From assembly GCF_049347105.1 (NCBI RefSeq), contig NZ_CP186334.1, positions 4,154,001 to 4,218,000 of the forward strand: DNA of 64,000 nucleotides, given 5' to 3'. Every line of letters starts with the position of its first letter. The first letter of the stretch is position 1. This DNA is from Gaoshiqia hydrogeniformans. Lineage in GTDB: Bacteria; Bacteroidota; Bacteroidia; Bacteroidales; Prolixibacteraceae. Of the stretch, positions 26,401 through 34,476 are shown in pieces. Position numbers and translations under genes: made by a program. The notes under the pieces were generated by a model. It worked only from the letters and a program-made list of their open reading frames with translations, ran no database searches and had not been told where the DNA came from.

Positions 26401-28692
26401 AGCGGCAATTACATGATCGTCAACGGATGGGGAAGCAGCCTGGTAGTCTGGGAAGAGACTATCACCATACAACCAAATACCCTTTATTATTTCTCGGCCT
26501 GGGCCAAAAGTATGAACGACTACGGCCCTTTTGCCAAACTTCGGTTCGAAATTAACAGCACCCAGGTCGGCACCACTGCTAACCTGACGGCAGGCATTAA
26601 CAATAATTCGAATCCCTGGACAGAACGTTTTTACGGAAACTGGAATTCCGGTACGGCCACTACGGCCACGGTCCGGATTATTAACCTTGAAACAGCCTTG
26701 GGTGGAAACGACTTCGGCCTGGACGATATTTCCTTCGGTACTTTAGCTTCTCGTTCGGCCGAAGTTTCACCTGATGTAAACGGATACATTTGCGAAGGAG
26801 AGTCCATTTACCTTGAGGCAAATGTGCAATATGGGCGCGAACCAATTACCTTTTTGTGGACAGGCCCCAACGGCTGGAGTTCTACGACTGAAAATCCGGT
26901 CATTAACAATGCAACAACTGCTGCTGCCGGGACATACACCGTGCAAGTATGGGATACATATGGTTGCGAAAATCAATCTCAGTCAGTATCGGTGAACGTT
27001 TATCCCAAGGCAAATGTCAACGCCGGCCCGGATCAGCAAGTATGTTTCGAAAACCCGTTGGTGACACTCGCCGGGACTATTTCGGGCGGGGTAACAACAG
27101 GAACCTGGTCGGGCGGAGCAGGGAATTTTAACCCGAACAACCGGAGTTTGAATGCTACTTATATCCCGACACAAGCTGAAATTAATGCAGGAACCATCGA
27201 ACTAACACTGACCAGCGACACCCCTGCCGGCCCATGTCCTGCTCAAAGCAGCAGCACAACTATCACCATTTATCCGGAAATCGAACTCAATTTCAACCCG
27301 GTTCAACCGATCTGTCACGGCGGTACCGACGGGTCAATCACGGTAAGCGCCGGCAACGGGCTTGCCCCCTATACTTACCTGTGGAGCGACGGACAAAAGA
27401 CAGCCAACGCAGTTGGCCTGTCCACAGGTACTTATTCGGTTACCGTCACCGATAAACAGGGTTGTTCGGTTACCGAAAGTGTCTTTTTGCCGGAGCCTAG
27501 CCAGTTTGCTGTCAAAACCCCCAGCTATGTTGAACCTACTTGTTACGGAGAAGATAACGGATCGGCTACGATAACGGCCAGCGGTGGCACCCCGCCTTAC
27601 GAATTCATTTGGGATACGGCTGCCGGTTCACAGACTTCTGCTACGGCCACCGGTCTTTCTGCCGGAACTTATTCCGTTATCGTACTGTCCGACTCGCACG
27701 CGTGTACAGCCACTGCCGTTTCGGTCACCATTCCCGAACCGGAAGCCCCGGACTTGAGTTGCCCGGATGATATCGCGGTCATGGTTGACCCGGGTAAAGC
27801 ATACGCGAGCAACGTTACGGTATCTGCTGCCGATTACGATAACTTTTGCGAAAGTATCGAATATGTTATGACCGGCGCAACGACCGGAAGCGCCCAGGGG
27901 CTGGTCCCGTCGCCTTCGACATTTAACCTTGGCGTAACAACAATCGAATACACCTCGGTAAACCTGAAAGGAGAAGATTTGCACTGTTCATTCACCGTTA
28001 CCGTAAAACCCGAAACGCCCGAAATTACCTGTTCCGACCCCATCTCTGTAAGCACTGATGCCGGTGTTTGCACCGCCACCGTGGAAGTCAGCCTTCCGGC
28101 AATTGATAACGGAGAGGGAATCAGCTGGACCTGGACAATGAGCGGAGCAAACACCGGCAGCGGAACGGGCCCCATACCTTCCCCCTACACCTTCAACAAA
28201 AGCGTAACAACCATTGCCTGGGTTGCCGTCAACAGCGCCGGAACCGCCGGCTGTTTGCAAACGGTTACCGTAAATGACACCGAAGCGCCTGAATTTATTG
28301 AGCCATTTGATATCGAGGTCTGTGTTGAACGTATCAAGGAATTCACCTATACAAGTCAAACAGTGCCCGACTATTACACCTTTGAGCCGGGGAACAAGAT
28401 GCTGGACTTAAATACAGCGAGCTTTACCGATAACTGCGGATTGGTTTGCGGCGCTCAAATCGAATGGCGGGTAGTTTTCAGTGACGGAAGCACCCTCCCT
28501 GAGTCCGGCTATATCAGCGGACAACCATCGATGTATACACCCGGGTTCCGTTTCCCGGGCGATGGGGACAGCTTCCAACCCCTGGTTCACAAAATTTATT
28601 ACCGTATCACGGATTGCTCGGGCAAACAAAGCGAAGAACTGGTTACAAATGTCACCGTTCACCCCCGACCGGAAATTGTCCGGAATTTCTGA
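23425..28692 (+). CDS. Giant SprB/HYR-type surface adhesin, no T9SS end
   Basis: About 1755 residues from ATG 23425 (a TTG at 23407 adds six unlikely residues). A signal peptide ends near LHAFHFG. Most of the protein is a chain of Ig-like/PKD-like units with CxG and ICSG starts. At residues about 640-815 is a MAM/jelly-roll-like unit (NFDSGSPNNRNGFNGWD to YWAIDNVSVTG). At about 935-1110 is a second carbohydrate-binding-like unit. Two SprB repeats follow (CHGGTDGSITVSAGNG near 1300 and CYGEDNGSATITASGG near 1375), then HYR-like units (about 1440-1670). It stops directly after such a unit (HPRPEIVRNF), with no type A or type B T9SS sorting domain, which relatives normally carry. A lost 3' end or a partner-dependent exporter are both possible. 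Confidence 0.8.
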   Translation: MTRTSQFAGTSFLLLLLLSSINPLHAFHFGLEASKVEAAKRNRPLLYPHQAGTMAVGYTVTAERRPGAGDGSIDLRISNATNLQSITWSKGETTEDLCGVTAGTYQVGITDDTGTKPSSSKGNLVYELIEIVDGNNCVPPVSGSGSIQVITQATVDHPGDLSFCQGELTNPIPLTGSPSNVVFDISGGVSIGLNNRSGVTAILPFKALAGSVNLTITPCANGCSGDPISVPVTVHPKADISVSRVLQTICSGSTGAIGLSSSSADAGFSWGVKSISPSGSISGASDGSGSVLAQTLVNTTSAQASVIYMVSSAICGCAGSTLDVTFQVEPEIQAEISGGTTICQGDADAVITFTAANGTAPYTFSYHINGGTTKTITSPTGTAQITLAGGTPGTYTYELSAVQDQTGCNYAANGTTTVTINPKPELTSDLTPSGICSNDLFSYTPAFSVPGTAYTWTRKAIPGISDPERTETSPINEYINNTTKDPIAVTYAFTMTTPAGCTNNEDVVVMVTQVPRLTSPLTPDAICSGTLFSYEPRSDVSETEFTWTRAAVTGISNSAAGGTGNPNEVLVNTTSEPIGVTYLYALNANGCESLVIYPVYVVVVPSPQVSALASKTGICPGESVNLYSSSNVSSALPATLFAENFDSGSPNNRNGFNGWDTWYNNSNAAWTLRDDNYTYSSGWNSVIFRSNDRSKFFLANSNAAGNTSITSILTSPAINTFGYTSLELNFWYYYESGGSSDHPKIQVSTNGSNWMDIDELTSTKGTGTGFVNYSTSLNGYVGQSSLYIRFSYEARDDYYWAIDNVSVTGAGTTAEMYWTSNPAGFSSTEQNPTNVTPGQTTDYIAWYVNPYTGCSGSDTVTVIVLEPPVPIITADYCTYVPKILLSAPPGYSNYLWSTGETTQSILVDLAAIYTVTVDDGNGCTGSASFNTSTELVVNGNFDDGNTGFTTGYHYVADNPASTSELYPEGYYSVGTNGHDFHSNFWGYDHTTGSGNYMIVNGWGSSLVVWEETITIQPNTLYYFSAWAKSMNDYGPFAKLRFEINSTQVGTTANLTAGINNNSNPWTERFYGNWNSGTATTATVRIINLETALGGNDFGLDDISFGTLASRSAEVSPDVNGYICEGESIYLEANVQYGREPITFLWTGPNGWSSTTENPVINNATTAAAGTYTVQVWDTYGCENQSQSVSVNVYPKANVNAGPDQQVCFENPLVTLAGTISGGVTTGTWSGGAGNFNPNNRSLNATYIPTQAEINAGTIELTLTSDTPAGPCPAQSSSTTITIYPEIELNFNPVQPICHGGTDGSITVSAGNGLAPYTYLWSDGQKTANAVGLSTGTYSVTVTDKQGCSVTESVFLPEPSQFAVKTPSYVEPTCYGEDNGSATITASGGTPPYEFIWDTAAGSQTSATATGLSAGTYSVIVLSDSHACTATAVSVTIPEPEAPDLSCPDDIAVMVDPGKAYASNVTVSAADYDNFCESIEYVMTGATTGSAQGLVPSPSTFNLGVTTIEYTSVNLKGEDLHCSFTVTVKPETPEITCSDPISVSTDAGVCTATVEVSLPAIDNGEGISWTWTMSGANTGSGTGPIPSPYTFNKSVTTIAWVAVNSAGTAGCLQTVTVNDTEAPEFIEPFDIEVCVERIKEFTYTSQTVPDYYTFEPGNKMLDLNTASFTDNCGLVCGAQIEWRVVFSDGSTLPESGYISGQPSMYTPGFRFPGDGDSFQPLVHKIYYRITDCSGKQSEELVTNVTVHPRPEIVRNF

Positions 28693-28872
28693 TAAAAAAC
28701 AAGAAAGAAGTTGCTTTGGAAAACTTAAAAAAGGCAGTTATTTTTAACGACAATAAACAGACGTATTGCATAGAGAAGCATTTCTTACTTCTGCCTTAAT
28801 ATATTTATTGGTCTGAATAACAGTGTACTGCCCGATGAGGTATTTGTAAAGAAGTATTTAAATGTCGGAAGT

Positions 28873-29358
28873 CTATTCTATTTCTCCTGCAATAACAATG
28901 TAGTTTTTACCGTACTTCTTTGCACACTTAGGGCAGGTGGTATACCACATATACCATTTTTTGATTTTAAATCCCTTTGTGCCGGCAAGTGCTTCATATT
29001 CTTCACACCATTTTCCTGTATTTTTAAACGGGCCTTCATATACTTTACTGTAATATTTACCGCTCAGAGTCACGTTGTCTGCAGTAGGCACTTCCTTGTC
29101 AACGGCAAGATAAAGGTCCATGTTCCATTTGGAGGTATGATCTGATAAGCAAAGCCACCCGGGGATTTCGGCTCCGGATTCCTTCACTTTTTTATCAAGC
29201 TTTTTCATGACCTGTCCAAAATTCAGAGGCATATAAAAAAGCGTGCGAACTTTTTCCCGAATAAACTTTTTGTGATCCCAGATCATAATTTTATCGTCCC
29301 AGGCGGCCGGGTCAAAAGGAGGGCAACAGTCATATTCAGGTTTACTTTGCGTGTTCAT
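28873..29358 (-). CDS. Conserved small protein, GyrI-like candidate
   Basis: 161 residues, no signal peptide. It starts with a CCPPFDPAAWDDK motif, continues with KKFIREKVRTLFYMPLNFG and ends with a YTTCPKCAKKYGKNY segment, whose Cys pair could bind metal. Similar Bacteroidota proteins are often annotated only as hydrolase. The overall size and strand order suggest a GyrI-like small-molecule-binding fold, but I cannot confirm it. It is transcribed away from the HA-repeat gene at 29535, with 176 bases between the two starts. Confidence 0.6.
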   Translation of the reverse strand: MNTQSKPEYDCCPPFDPAAWDDKIMIWDHKKFIREKVRTLFYMPLNFGQVMKKLDKKVKESGAEIPGWLCLSDHTSKWNMDLYLAVDKEVPTADNVTLSGKYYSKVYEGPFKNTGKWCEEYEALAGTKGFKIKKWYMWYTTCPKCAKKYGKNYIVIAGEIE

Positions 29359-29534
29359 GTCAGTTTTGTTTTAGGTGATAGCAGTTAAATTGATTGTTTT
29401 CAAATTCAGTGCAAATTACAACATCTCCATGTATTGTTGGAGTGTATAGGTAAAAAAAATAATGTTATTCTGCCGTAAATGGCCGAACTTTTAAGAAATC
29501 ATGCTACGATCTGTTAAAAAACTGAAAAACTAAA

Positions 29535-31316
29535 ATGCATATCTGTTTATTTGATAATTTTGATACAAAATTATTTTTTAATAAGGATTTCACATCAGCG
29601 GTAATGATTTTGTCAAAAGATGCAATAGTTAAATGGTACTATTTCTATAATCAATTAATCCATTTTCAGGACGTACATGGTCATTGTAATGTTCTGCCCG
29701 ACAGCAAAGAGAATCAGGAACTGGTGAAATGGATGCTGATTCAGAAAAGAGCAAAGCACAGGTTACCAAAGGAATTTAAAGACAAACTAAAAGCGGCAGG
29801 CTTTGATTTTTCTATCGATCATATTCATTATTGGTATGAGCGGTTTGAGGATTTAAAACAGTTTTTTGAAAAATACGGGCATGCCCATGTACCGGCTACA
29901 GATCCTCAGTATGCACCGCTCCATGAATGGCTGATCGACCAGGTCAGAAATAAGACTGCCTTAAGCGAAGATCAACGAGCTAAACTTGATTCCCTTGGTG
30001 TACATTGGGAGTTTAAAGACATTCGTGATTGGAGATGGCACGAGATGTATATGCAGTTAAACGATTTTTATCAGGAACGTGGCCATTGCAATGTACCTCA
30101 AAAATGGAAGGTAAACAAACAACTGAGCAACTGGGTGTCTGTTCAGCGACGCAGAGTGGCGGAAGGCAATATGAAAAGAAAACGCAAAGAAAAGCTCGAT
30201 GCGATGGGCTTTATTTGGGATTTCAGGAACGTGTACGAACTCCAATGGGAAAATAAATTTGATCAGCTGACTGCCTTTAAAAATCAATATGGCCATTGTA
30301 AGGTTGCTGTGACGTATCCTGATCAGCATTTGGCGGGATGGGTGGACCGCCAGCGAACGTTAAAAACCAACGGCAGGCTATCTGTAATCCGGGAACAAAA
30401 ACTCGATGAAATCGGTTTTATTTGGGATTGCACTGTTTTACAGGAAGAATACTGGCAGGAGAAATTTGATCAGCTTAAACAATATAAGAAGCAATACGGT
30501 GATTGTCAGGTGCCGGTAAACTGGAAGAAAAATCCTTCGCTGGGCACCTGGGTGAGCACGCAGAGGACACTGGCAAAAAAAGGGAAACTTGACCCGCTGA
30601 AAAAGGAAAAACTGGAAAAGGCGGGATTTGTTTGGGGCATCGAAGCCTGGAAGCTTCAACTCAAAAAATATGATGCGCAATGGGAAAGAAACTACCGGAG
30701 GTTGAAAGCATACAAAAAGCAATATGGTGAAATTCAGGTTTCCGTACGTGTCGATTGGCCCCTGGAGCGTTGGACCTGTATTCAAAGACGAGAAAAACAA
30801 ACGGGCAAACTCGCAGCCTGGAAAATTAAAAAGCTTGAGCAGATCGGTTTTGCCTGGAACATCCACGAATCATACTGGATGAACATGTACGATCAACTTG
30901 TTTTGTTTCAGGAAAAATACGGACATACCCGGGTTCCTTATAATTGGAGAGAAAATTCACGATTAGGCCATTGGGTGTCAAGAACACGCCGCAAAGTATA
31001 TGAATTAACTGAAGCACAAACAGGCTTGTTGAACAAGGTAGGCTTTCATTGGCATATTGTCCGTAAAAATCCGGTACCATGGACCGACATGTTTCATCTT
31101 CTGGTTGAGTTTAAGAAAGAATACGGCAACACCTGTGTTCCGGTAAAATGGGAGCGAAATAAAAAACTCGGGAAATGGGCCTCCCGCATGCGTTCTGACC
31201 GGAATAAGTTAGATCCGGAAAAGAAACGACTGCTTGAGGAAATCAGTTTTGACTGGCAGCGGAGGAAGAGGGGACGAGTTGCCGGAAAAATGACACTGGA
31301 AGCCAGTTTCTTATAA
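29535..31316 (+). CDS. Stand-alone protein of eight HA repeats
   Basis: 593 residues (or 570 from the Met at 29604, which fits the repeats better). It is built of eight helicase-associated (HA) repeats of 65-75 residues, one after another. Each reads roughly W-x5-F-x2-L-x2-F-x3-YGH-x2-VP, then a L-x2-WV-x2-QR segment and a final L-x3-GF-x-W. HA domains are normally found at the end of DNA helicases, where they are thought to bind nucleic acid; here no helicase motif is present. It carries many Lys and Arg. A nucleic-acid-binding role is inferred. The gene stands alone between a divergent small gene and a 318-base gap before the stand-alone kinase. Confidence 0.8.
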   Translation: MHICLFDNFDTKLFFNKDFTSAVMILSKDAIVKWYYFYNQLIHFQDVHGHCNVLPDSKENQELVKWMLIQKRAKHRLPKEFKDKLKAAGFDFSIDHIHYWYERFEDLKQFFEKYGHAHVPATDPQYAPLHEWLIDQVRNKTALSEDQRAKLDSLGVHWEFKDIRDWRWHEMYMQLNDFYQERGHCNVPQKWKVNKQLSNWVSVQRRRVAEGNMKRKRKEKLDAMGFIWDFRNVYELQWENKFDQLTAFKNQYGHCKVAVTYPDQHLAGWVDRQRTLKTNGRLSVIREQKLDEIGFIWDCTVLQEEYWQEKFDQLKQYKKQYGDCQVPVNWKKNPSLGTWVSTQRTLAKKGKLDPLKKEKLEKAGFVWGIEAWKLQLKKYDAQWERNYRRLKAYKKQYGEIQVSVRVDWPLERWTCIQRREKQTGKLAAWKIKKLEQIGFAWNIHESYWMNMYDQLVLFQEKYGHTRVPYNWRENSRLGHWVSRTRRKVYELTEAQTGLLNKVGFHWHIVRKNPVPWTDMFHLLVEFKKEYGNTCVPVKWERNKKLGKWASRMRSDRNKLDPEKKRLLEEISFDWQRRKRGRVAGKMTLEASFL

Positions 31317-31634
31317 AGTCGGAAAACGCTTCTCTTTTCAAAACCTGCCTTTGGGGACAAATGTTCTATTGCGGGAGGGGAATATCGTATTCTTTGTTAC
31401 GAAACAGCGGATTCGGGTGATATAGATAATTTTTACCATCTCTGCAAAGTGCATGGATAGGGCTTTATTGGCCCAGACAGCCGCATCCAAAACGTCTGAT
31501 TGTCAATAAACATATTATGGACTGGAGAGTCCAAATGTATACAAGGTATAGACATCGCCCTTTTAAGCCGCCATTCGGCGACGTAAACTCCGGGAATATA
31601 ATTTATTTCGTAACCGTTTTAAATATTTAATAAA
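31317..31634. other. Intergenic, no gene seen
   Basis: This stretch separates the HA-repeat gene from the kinase gene. It has a small GGACT-N4-AGTCC hairpin near 31515 and no good promoter match. I see no reading frame worth support. Confidence 0.5.
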
Positions 31635-32417
31635 ATGGAAGAATCGTATCAATGTCTGATAACTGAATTGAACAAGGTAAAAGAGCGGAACGCGTTTAAT
31701 ACATGTATTATATCGATGCTCACTCACGAATTTGTGAGTTCTGTCACCAATATACGGATCGCTGCAGATATCGTTGAAGCTTATTTTGAAAACCTGACTA
31801 TGGCAGAGATCAAAAAGAAAATGTACCAGATTCAGCATAATGTTGACTTTCTGAAAAAGATACTGGAAAAGGCCGTGGAAGTTATCCGGCTTGAGGGAAG
31901 TGAGATGAATTTTTATCCGGCAGAAACAGAAGTAAATGAGTTTATCGCTGCCGTAATTGAAGATATGAAAAGCCGGCAGGAAATCAGAAACGGCATTGTT
32001 TTTCAACAAACAGATTTCCCGGTTTTAATCGATGCTGACAGACAGATGATGAAAATAGTCCTCATCAATTTGCTGTCAAATGCCATCAAATATACTCCTG
32101 ACCAATCTGAGGTGGCCATTCAACTTGCTGTTTTGAAAAATAACCTTCTTATTCACGTTACTGATCAGGGGATCGGCATCCCGGATGAAGACGCTGATCA
32201 TGTTTTCGATCCGTTTTACCGTGGGGCTAATGTGGGAAATATTCCCGGAACTGGTGTTGGATTGTGTTTAACCAGGAAACTGGTCCATTTTCACGGCGGA
32301 CTAATCTCGTTCAGACCGGGGGTGAATAACGGCACAACCTTTACAGTTACCCTTCCCGGAATAAAGCGTTTGAATCGGGCGCAAAGGCAGAAGCCTATGA
32401 CGTATGAAAGGACCTGA
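31635..32417 (+). CDS. Sensorless histidine kinase
   Basis: 260 residues made of a dimerisation helix and ATPase domain only. The H-box is SMLTHEFVSSVTNIRIAADI with His 31; the usual R-T-P after HEF is replaced by V-S-S. The N-box is INLLSNAIKYTPDQS, with G-boxes VTDQGIGIPDED and GTGVGLCLTRKLV. It is clearly homologous to the C-terminal part of the PAS kinase (17677-21819), with matching stretches such as AYFENLTMAEIKKKM against AYFDRMSSKEISQKI. It has no sensor, so it probably acts through partners. Its 3' end overlaps the 3' end of the convergent response regulator gene by 23 bases. Confidence 0.85.
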   Translation: MEESYQCLITELNKVKERNAFNTCIISMLTHEFVSSVTNIRIAADIVEAYFENLTMAEIKKKMYQIQHNVDFLKKILEKAVEVIRLEGSEMNFYPAETEVNEFIAAVIEDMKSRQEIRNGIVFQQTDFPVLIDADRQMMKIVLINLLSNAIKYTPDQSEVAIQLAVLKNNLLIHVTDQGIGIPDEDADHVFDPFYRGANVGNIPGTGVGLCLTRKLVHFHGGLISFRPGVNNGTTFTVTLPGIKRLNRAQRQKPMTYERT

Positions 32418-33332
32418 TAAACAGGAGAAGACTATCATTTCTGCTCAACCCGAACTTTTTTTTCAACCGGTACTTGCTTGTTCTGACACTGCCGTCTGAG
32501 ATATTGAGCAAACCAGCCAGTTGGGTCGTATTAAAACCCATTGCCAGTGCAGAGAGCATAACCAGTTCGTATTGGGTTAAATTCGTATATTTCCGGATAA
32601 CCTTTGAGATGAAGTGAGGATAGATCATATTGAACTTCAGCTGAAAGATAGCCAGGTTGTCAGTTAATAAGGCCTCATCTCTTGTTTTATTCCTAAGCTG
32701 GATCAGCATTTTCTTCTGCGCGTCGGTCAGCGTCGTATTTTTAAGTTCATTATCGATCAGGATGCGGAGTACCTGCAATTTATTATTAATCGCGATTAAA
32801 TGCATGCTTGTTTTTATCAGTTCCGTTTCCTTCTCCTGTAATTGGTCACAATATTTACCGATAATCGCATGATTAGAATCGATCTGTTTCTTTAAAGCAG
32901 CGAGTTCTTCCAGCAATTCTCTTTCATTCTTCCTGATAAAATGTTCAAAGGTGGAAAATCTTTCCAGTCGCGAGGATATTGCGTTCAGCAATTCTTCCCT
33001 TGAAAACGGCTTGGTCAGGTAATCATCGGCTCCGATTGTCATTCCATGCCTGAAACTGGTCCTTTCCTGGACAGCCGTGATATAAATAAATGACGTGAAA
33101 CCCAGGCTTTTCTCTTTCTTCAGTTTCTTTAGCAACTCAAATCCGGAAATCCCCGGCATCCTGATATCACACAAAATTAAGTCGGGGTTTTCTTTCCTGG
33201 CCTTTTCCAATCCGTTTATGCCATCCGATGCCAGCAACGTACAATACCCCTCACTACGTAATATTTCATCAACCCCGGTCCTTATTTCAGGCTCATCGTC
33301 TATGATTAATATTTTTTTTTACTTAAGCTCAT
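32395..33332 (-). CDS. Response regulator split by an A9 tract at its start
   Basis: The intact frame reads from 33237 downwards, but the receiver there lacks its first strand and acidic pair. Upstream, an ATG at 33332 starts M-S-L-S followed by nine A (33320-33312). In that frame a stop follows at once. In the other frame the same DNA reads KILIIDDEPEIRTGVDEIL, exactly a receiver start, and joins the main frame. So adding or removing bases in the A9 run restores a whole protein of about 312 residues. The rest has the Asp of LILCDIRMPG, Lys of YLTKPF, a coiled coil and a LuxR-type HTH (LTQYELVMLSALAMGF, LLNISDGSVRTSKYRLKKKFGL), closely like 15099-16070. It may be a sequencing error, a null, or a slippage switch. 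Confidence 0.75.
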
Positions 33333-33758
33333 AATTTTACCAGTTAATGGGTTATTTCATTGACTTATGTTTTTTTAATCTCAGTTTCACAGGTTAATGA
33401 ATGAAGAATACAACCAGCTAATCATTAATAAAATGTTTCGAAATAATCATCTTCAAGGTATACAAAAAACAGGCTTTCGCTCGTGAAGATAATTTTTACA
33501 AGGTGAAAATAGCAAAAACTATGCAAAAATTCCGGTCAGAGCATTAAATTGGGTTAGATGTTATTACATGTAAAAGAAAATTGTTATTCTTTTTTTATCG
33601 TTAACCTATTAAAAGATAAATGATTCCAAACGTATCAATATGAATTTTTTCAATTCGGGAATAATTGCTGAAACAAATTATTGTAAATTGTACTCCGTGA
33701 TAAAATATGATAGAATACGAATGCAGCAGACAATTGTATTAATTTATTTGTTGTAAAA
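33333..33758. other. Intergenic, AT-rich, no gene seen
   Basis: This stretch separates the start of the broken response regulator and the start of the NTF2-like gene. It is strongly AT-rich with many T-runs. No full promoter match, hairpin or reading frame stands out. Confidence 0.5.
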
Positions 33759-34160
33759 ATGAGCTTTTCGCAAAAAACAAGTACAGACATTTCCGAAACG
33801 ATTATTGCTTTAGAAAAAGGAGCGCTGGAAAAATGGAATCAGGGTGATCCAAGTGGTTATCTTAACCTTTCAGCTGATGACGTAACTTACTTAGACCCTT
33901 CTACTGAACGGCGGTTGGACGGACTTGATAACCTTAAAAAATATTACGAGCCAATCACAGGGCAGATTCATGTATCGAGATATGAAATGCTTAATCCGAA
34001 AGTTATTGCTACGAATGATCTGGCCGTGTTGACATTTAACCTGCATTCTTATAAAGCTGACAAAGTATCTAAATGGAACTGTACCGAAGTGTACCGACTT
34101 GAGCCTGACGGACAATGGAAAATTGTTCAAACACATTGGTCTTTCTTCGCCGAACCTTAG
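33759..34160 (+). CDS. NTF2-like (DUF4440/SnoaL-type) protein
   Basis: 133 residues, no signal peptide. The layout is a cone-shaped NTF2-like fold: helix IIALEKGALEKWNQGDPSGYL, strand VTYLDPSTERRLDGLDNLKKYY, then strands DLAVLTFNLHSYKADKV, WNCTEVYRLEPDGQWKIVQTHWSFFAEP. Proteins of this type, often annotated DUF4440 or as ketosteroid-isomerase-like, bind small hydrophobic molecules in a pocket; the ligand here is unknown. It stands alone, 316 bases before rlmD. Confidence 0.75.
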   Translation: MSFSQKTSTDISETIIALEKGALEKWNQGDPSGYLNLSADDVTYLDPSTERRLDGLDNLKKYYEPITGQIHVSRYEMLNPKVIATNDLAVLTFNLHSYKADKVSKWNCTEVYRLEPDGQWKIVQTHWSFFAEP

Positions 34161-34476
34161 GCGCAGAGAATTAAGAAGCAGCCGCTAAATTACAACGATC
34201 CGGTTTGAACATGAAATGGATATCCAGGAGATGTTGAGGAAGACTTGCATACCTGCCGGCATGAATTTCTATACGTATCGAGATAAATCTGCGTAAGGTA
34301 TGGGCGTAGATCTTCGCACGGATGAAAACAGAAGAATACACTTATGCCCATAGGCTGACGCGGCTTTGCAAGTGTGCCACCTGCTGAATAATGTTATTTG
34401 GATTATCCAACGTTACTGAAAAGAAATCGTGCAGGTTTTTCAGTTTTGATTATTTTTGTTGAAATTTTCAATATTC
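34161..34476. other. Intergenic before rlmD
   Basis: Nothing gene-like is seen in the first 280 bases. The right end holds the -7 box listed for rlmD. Confidence 0.5.
34451..34458 (+). promoter_or_regulatory. Perfect -7 box ahead of rlmD
   Basis: TATTTTTG matches the TAnnTTTG consensus exactly and lies 18 bases before the ATG at 34477. No convincing -33 box is seen at the right distance, so the promoter is only moderately supported. The leader would be very short, and it argues against the upstream TTG at 34456 as start. Confidence 0.35.
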
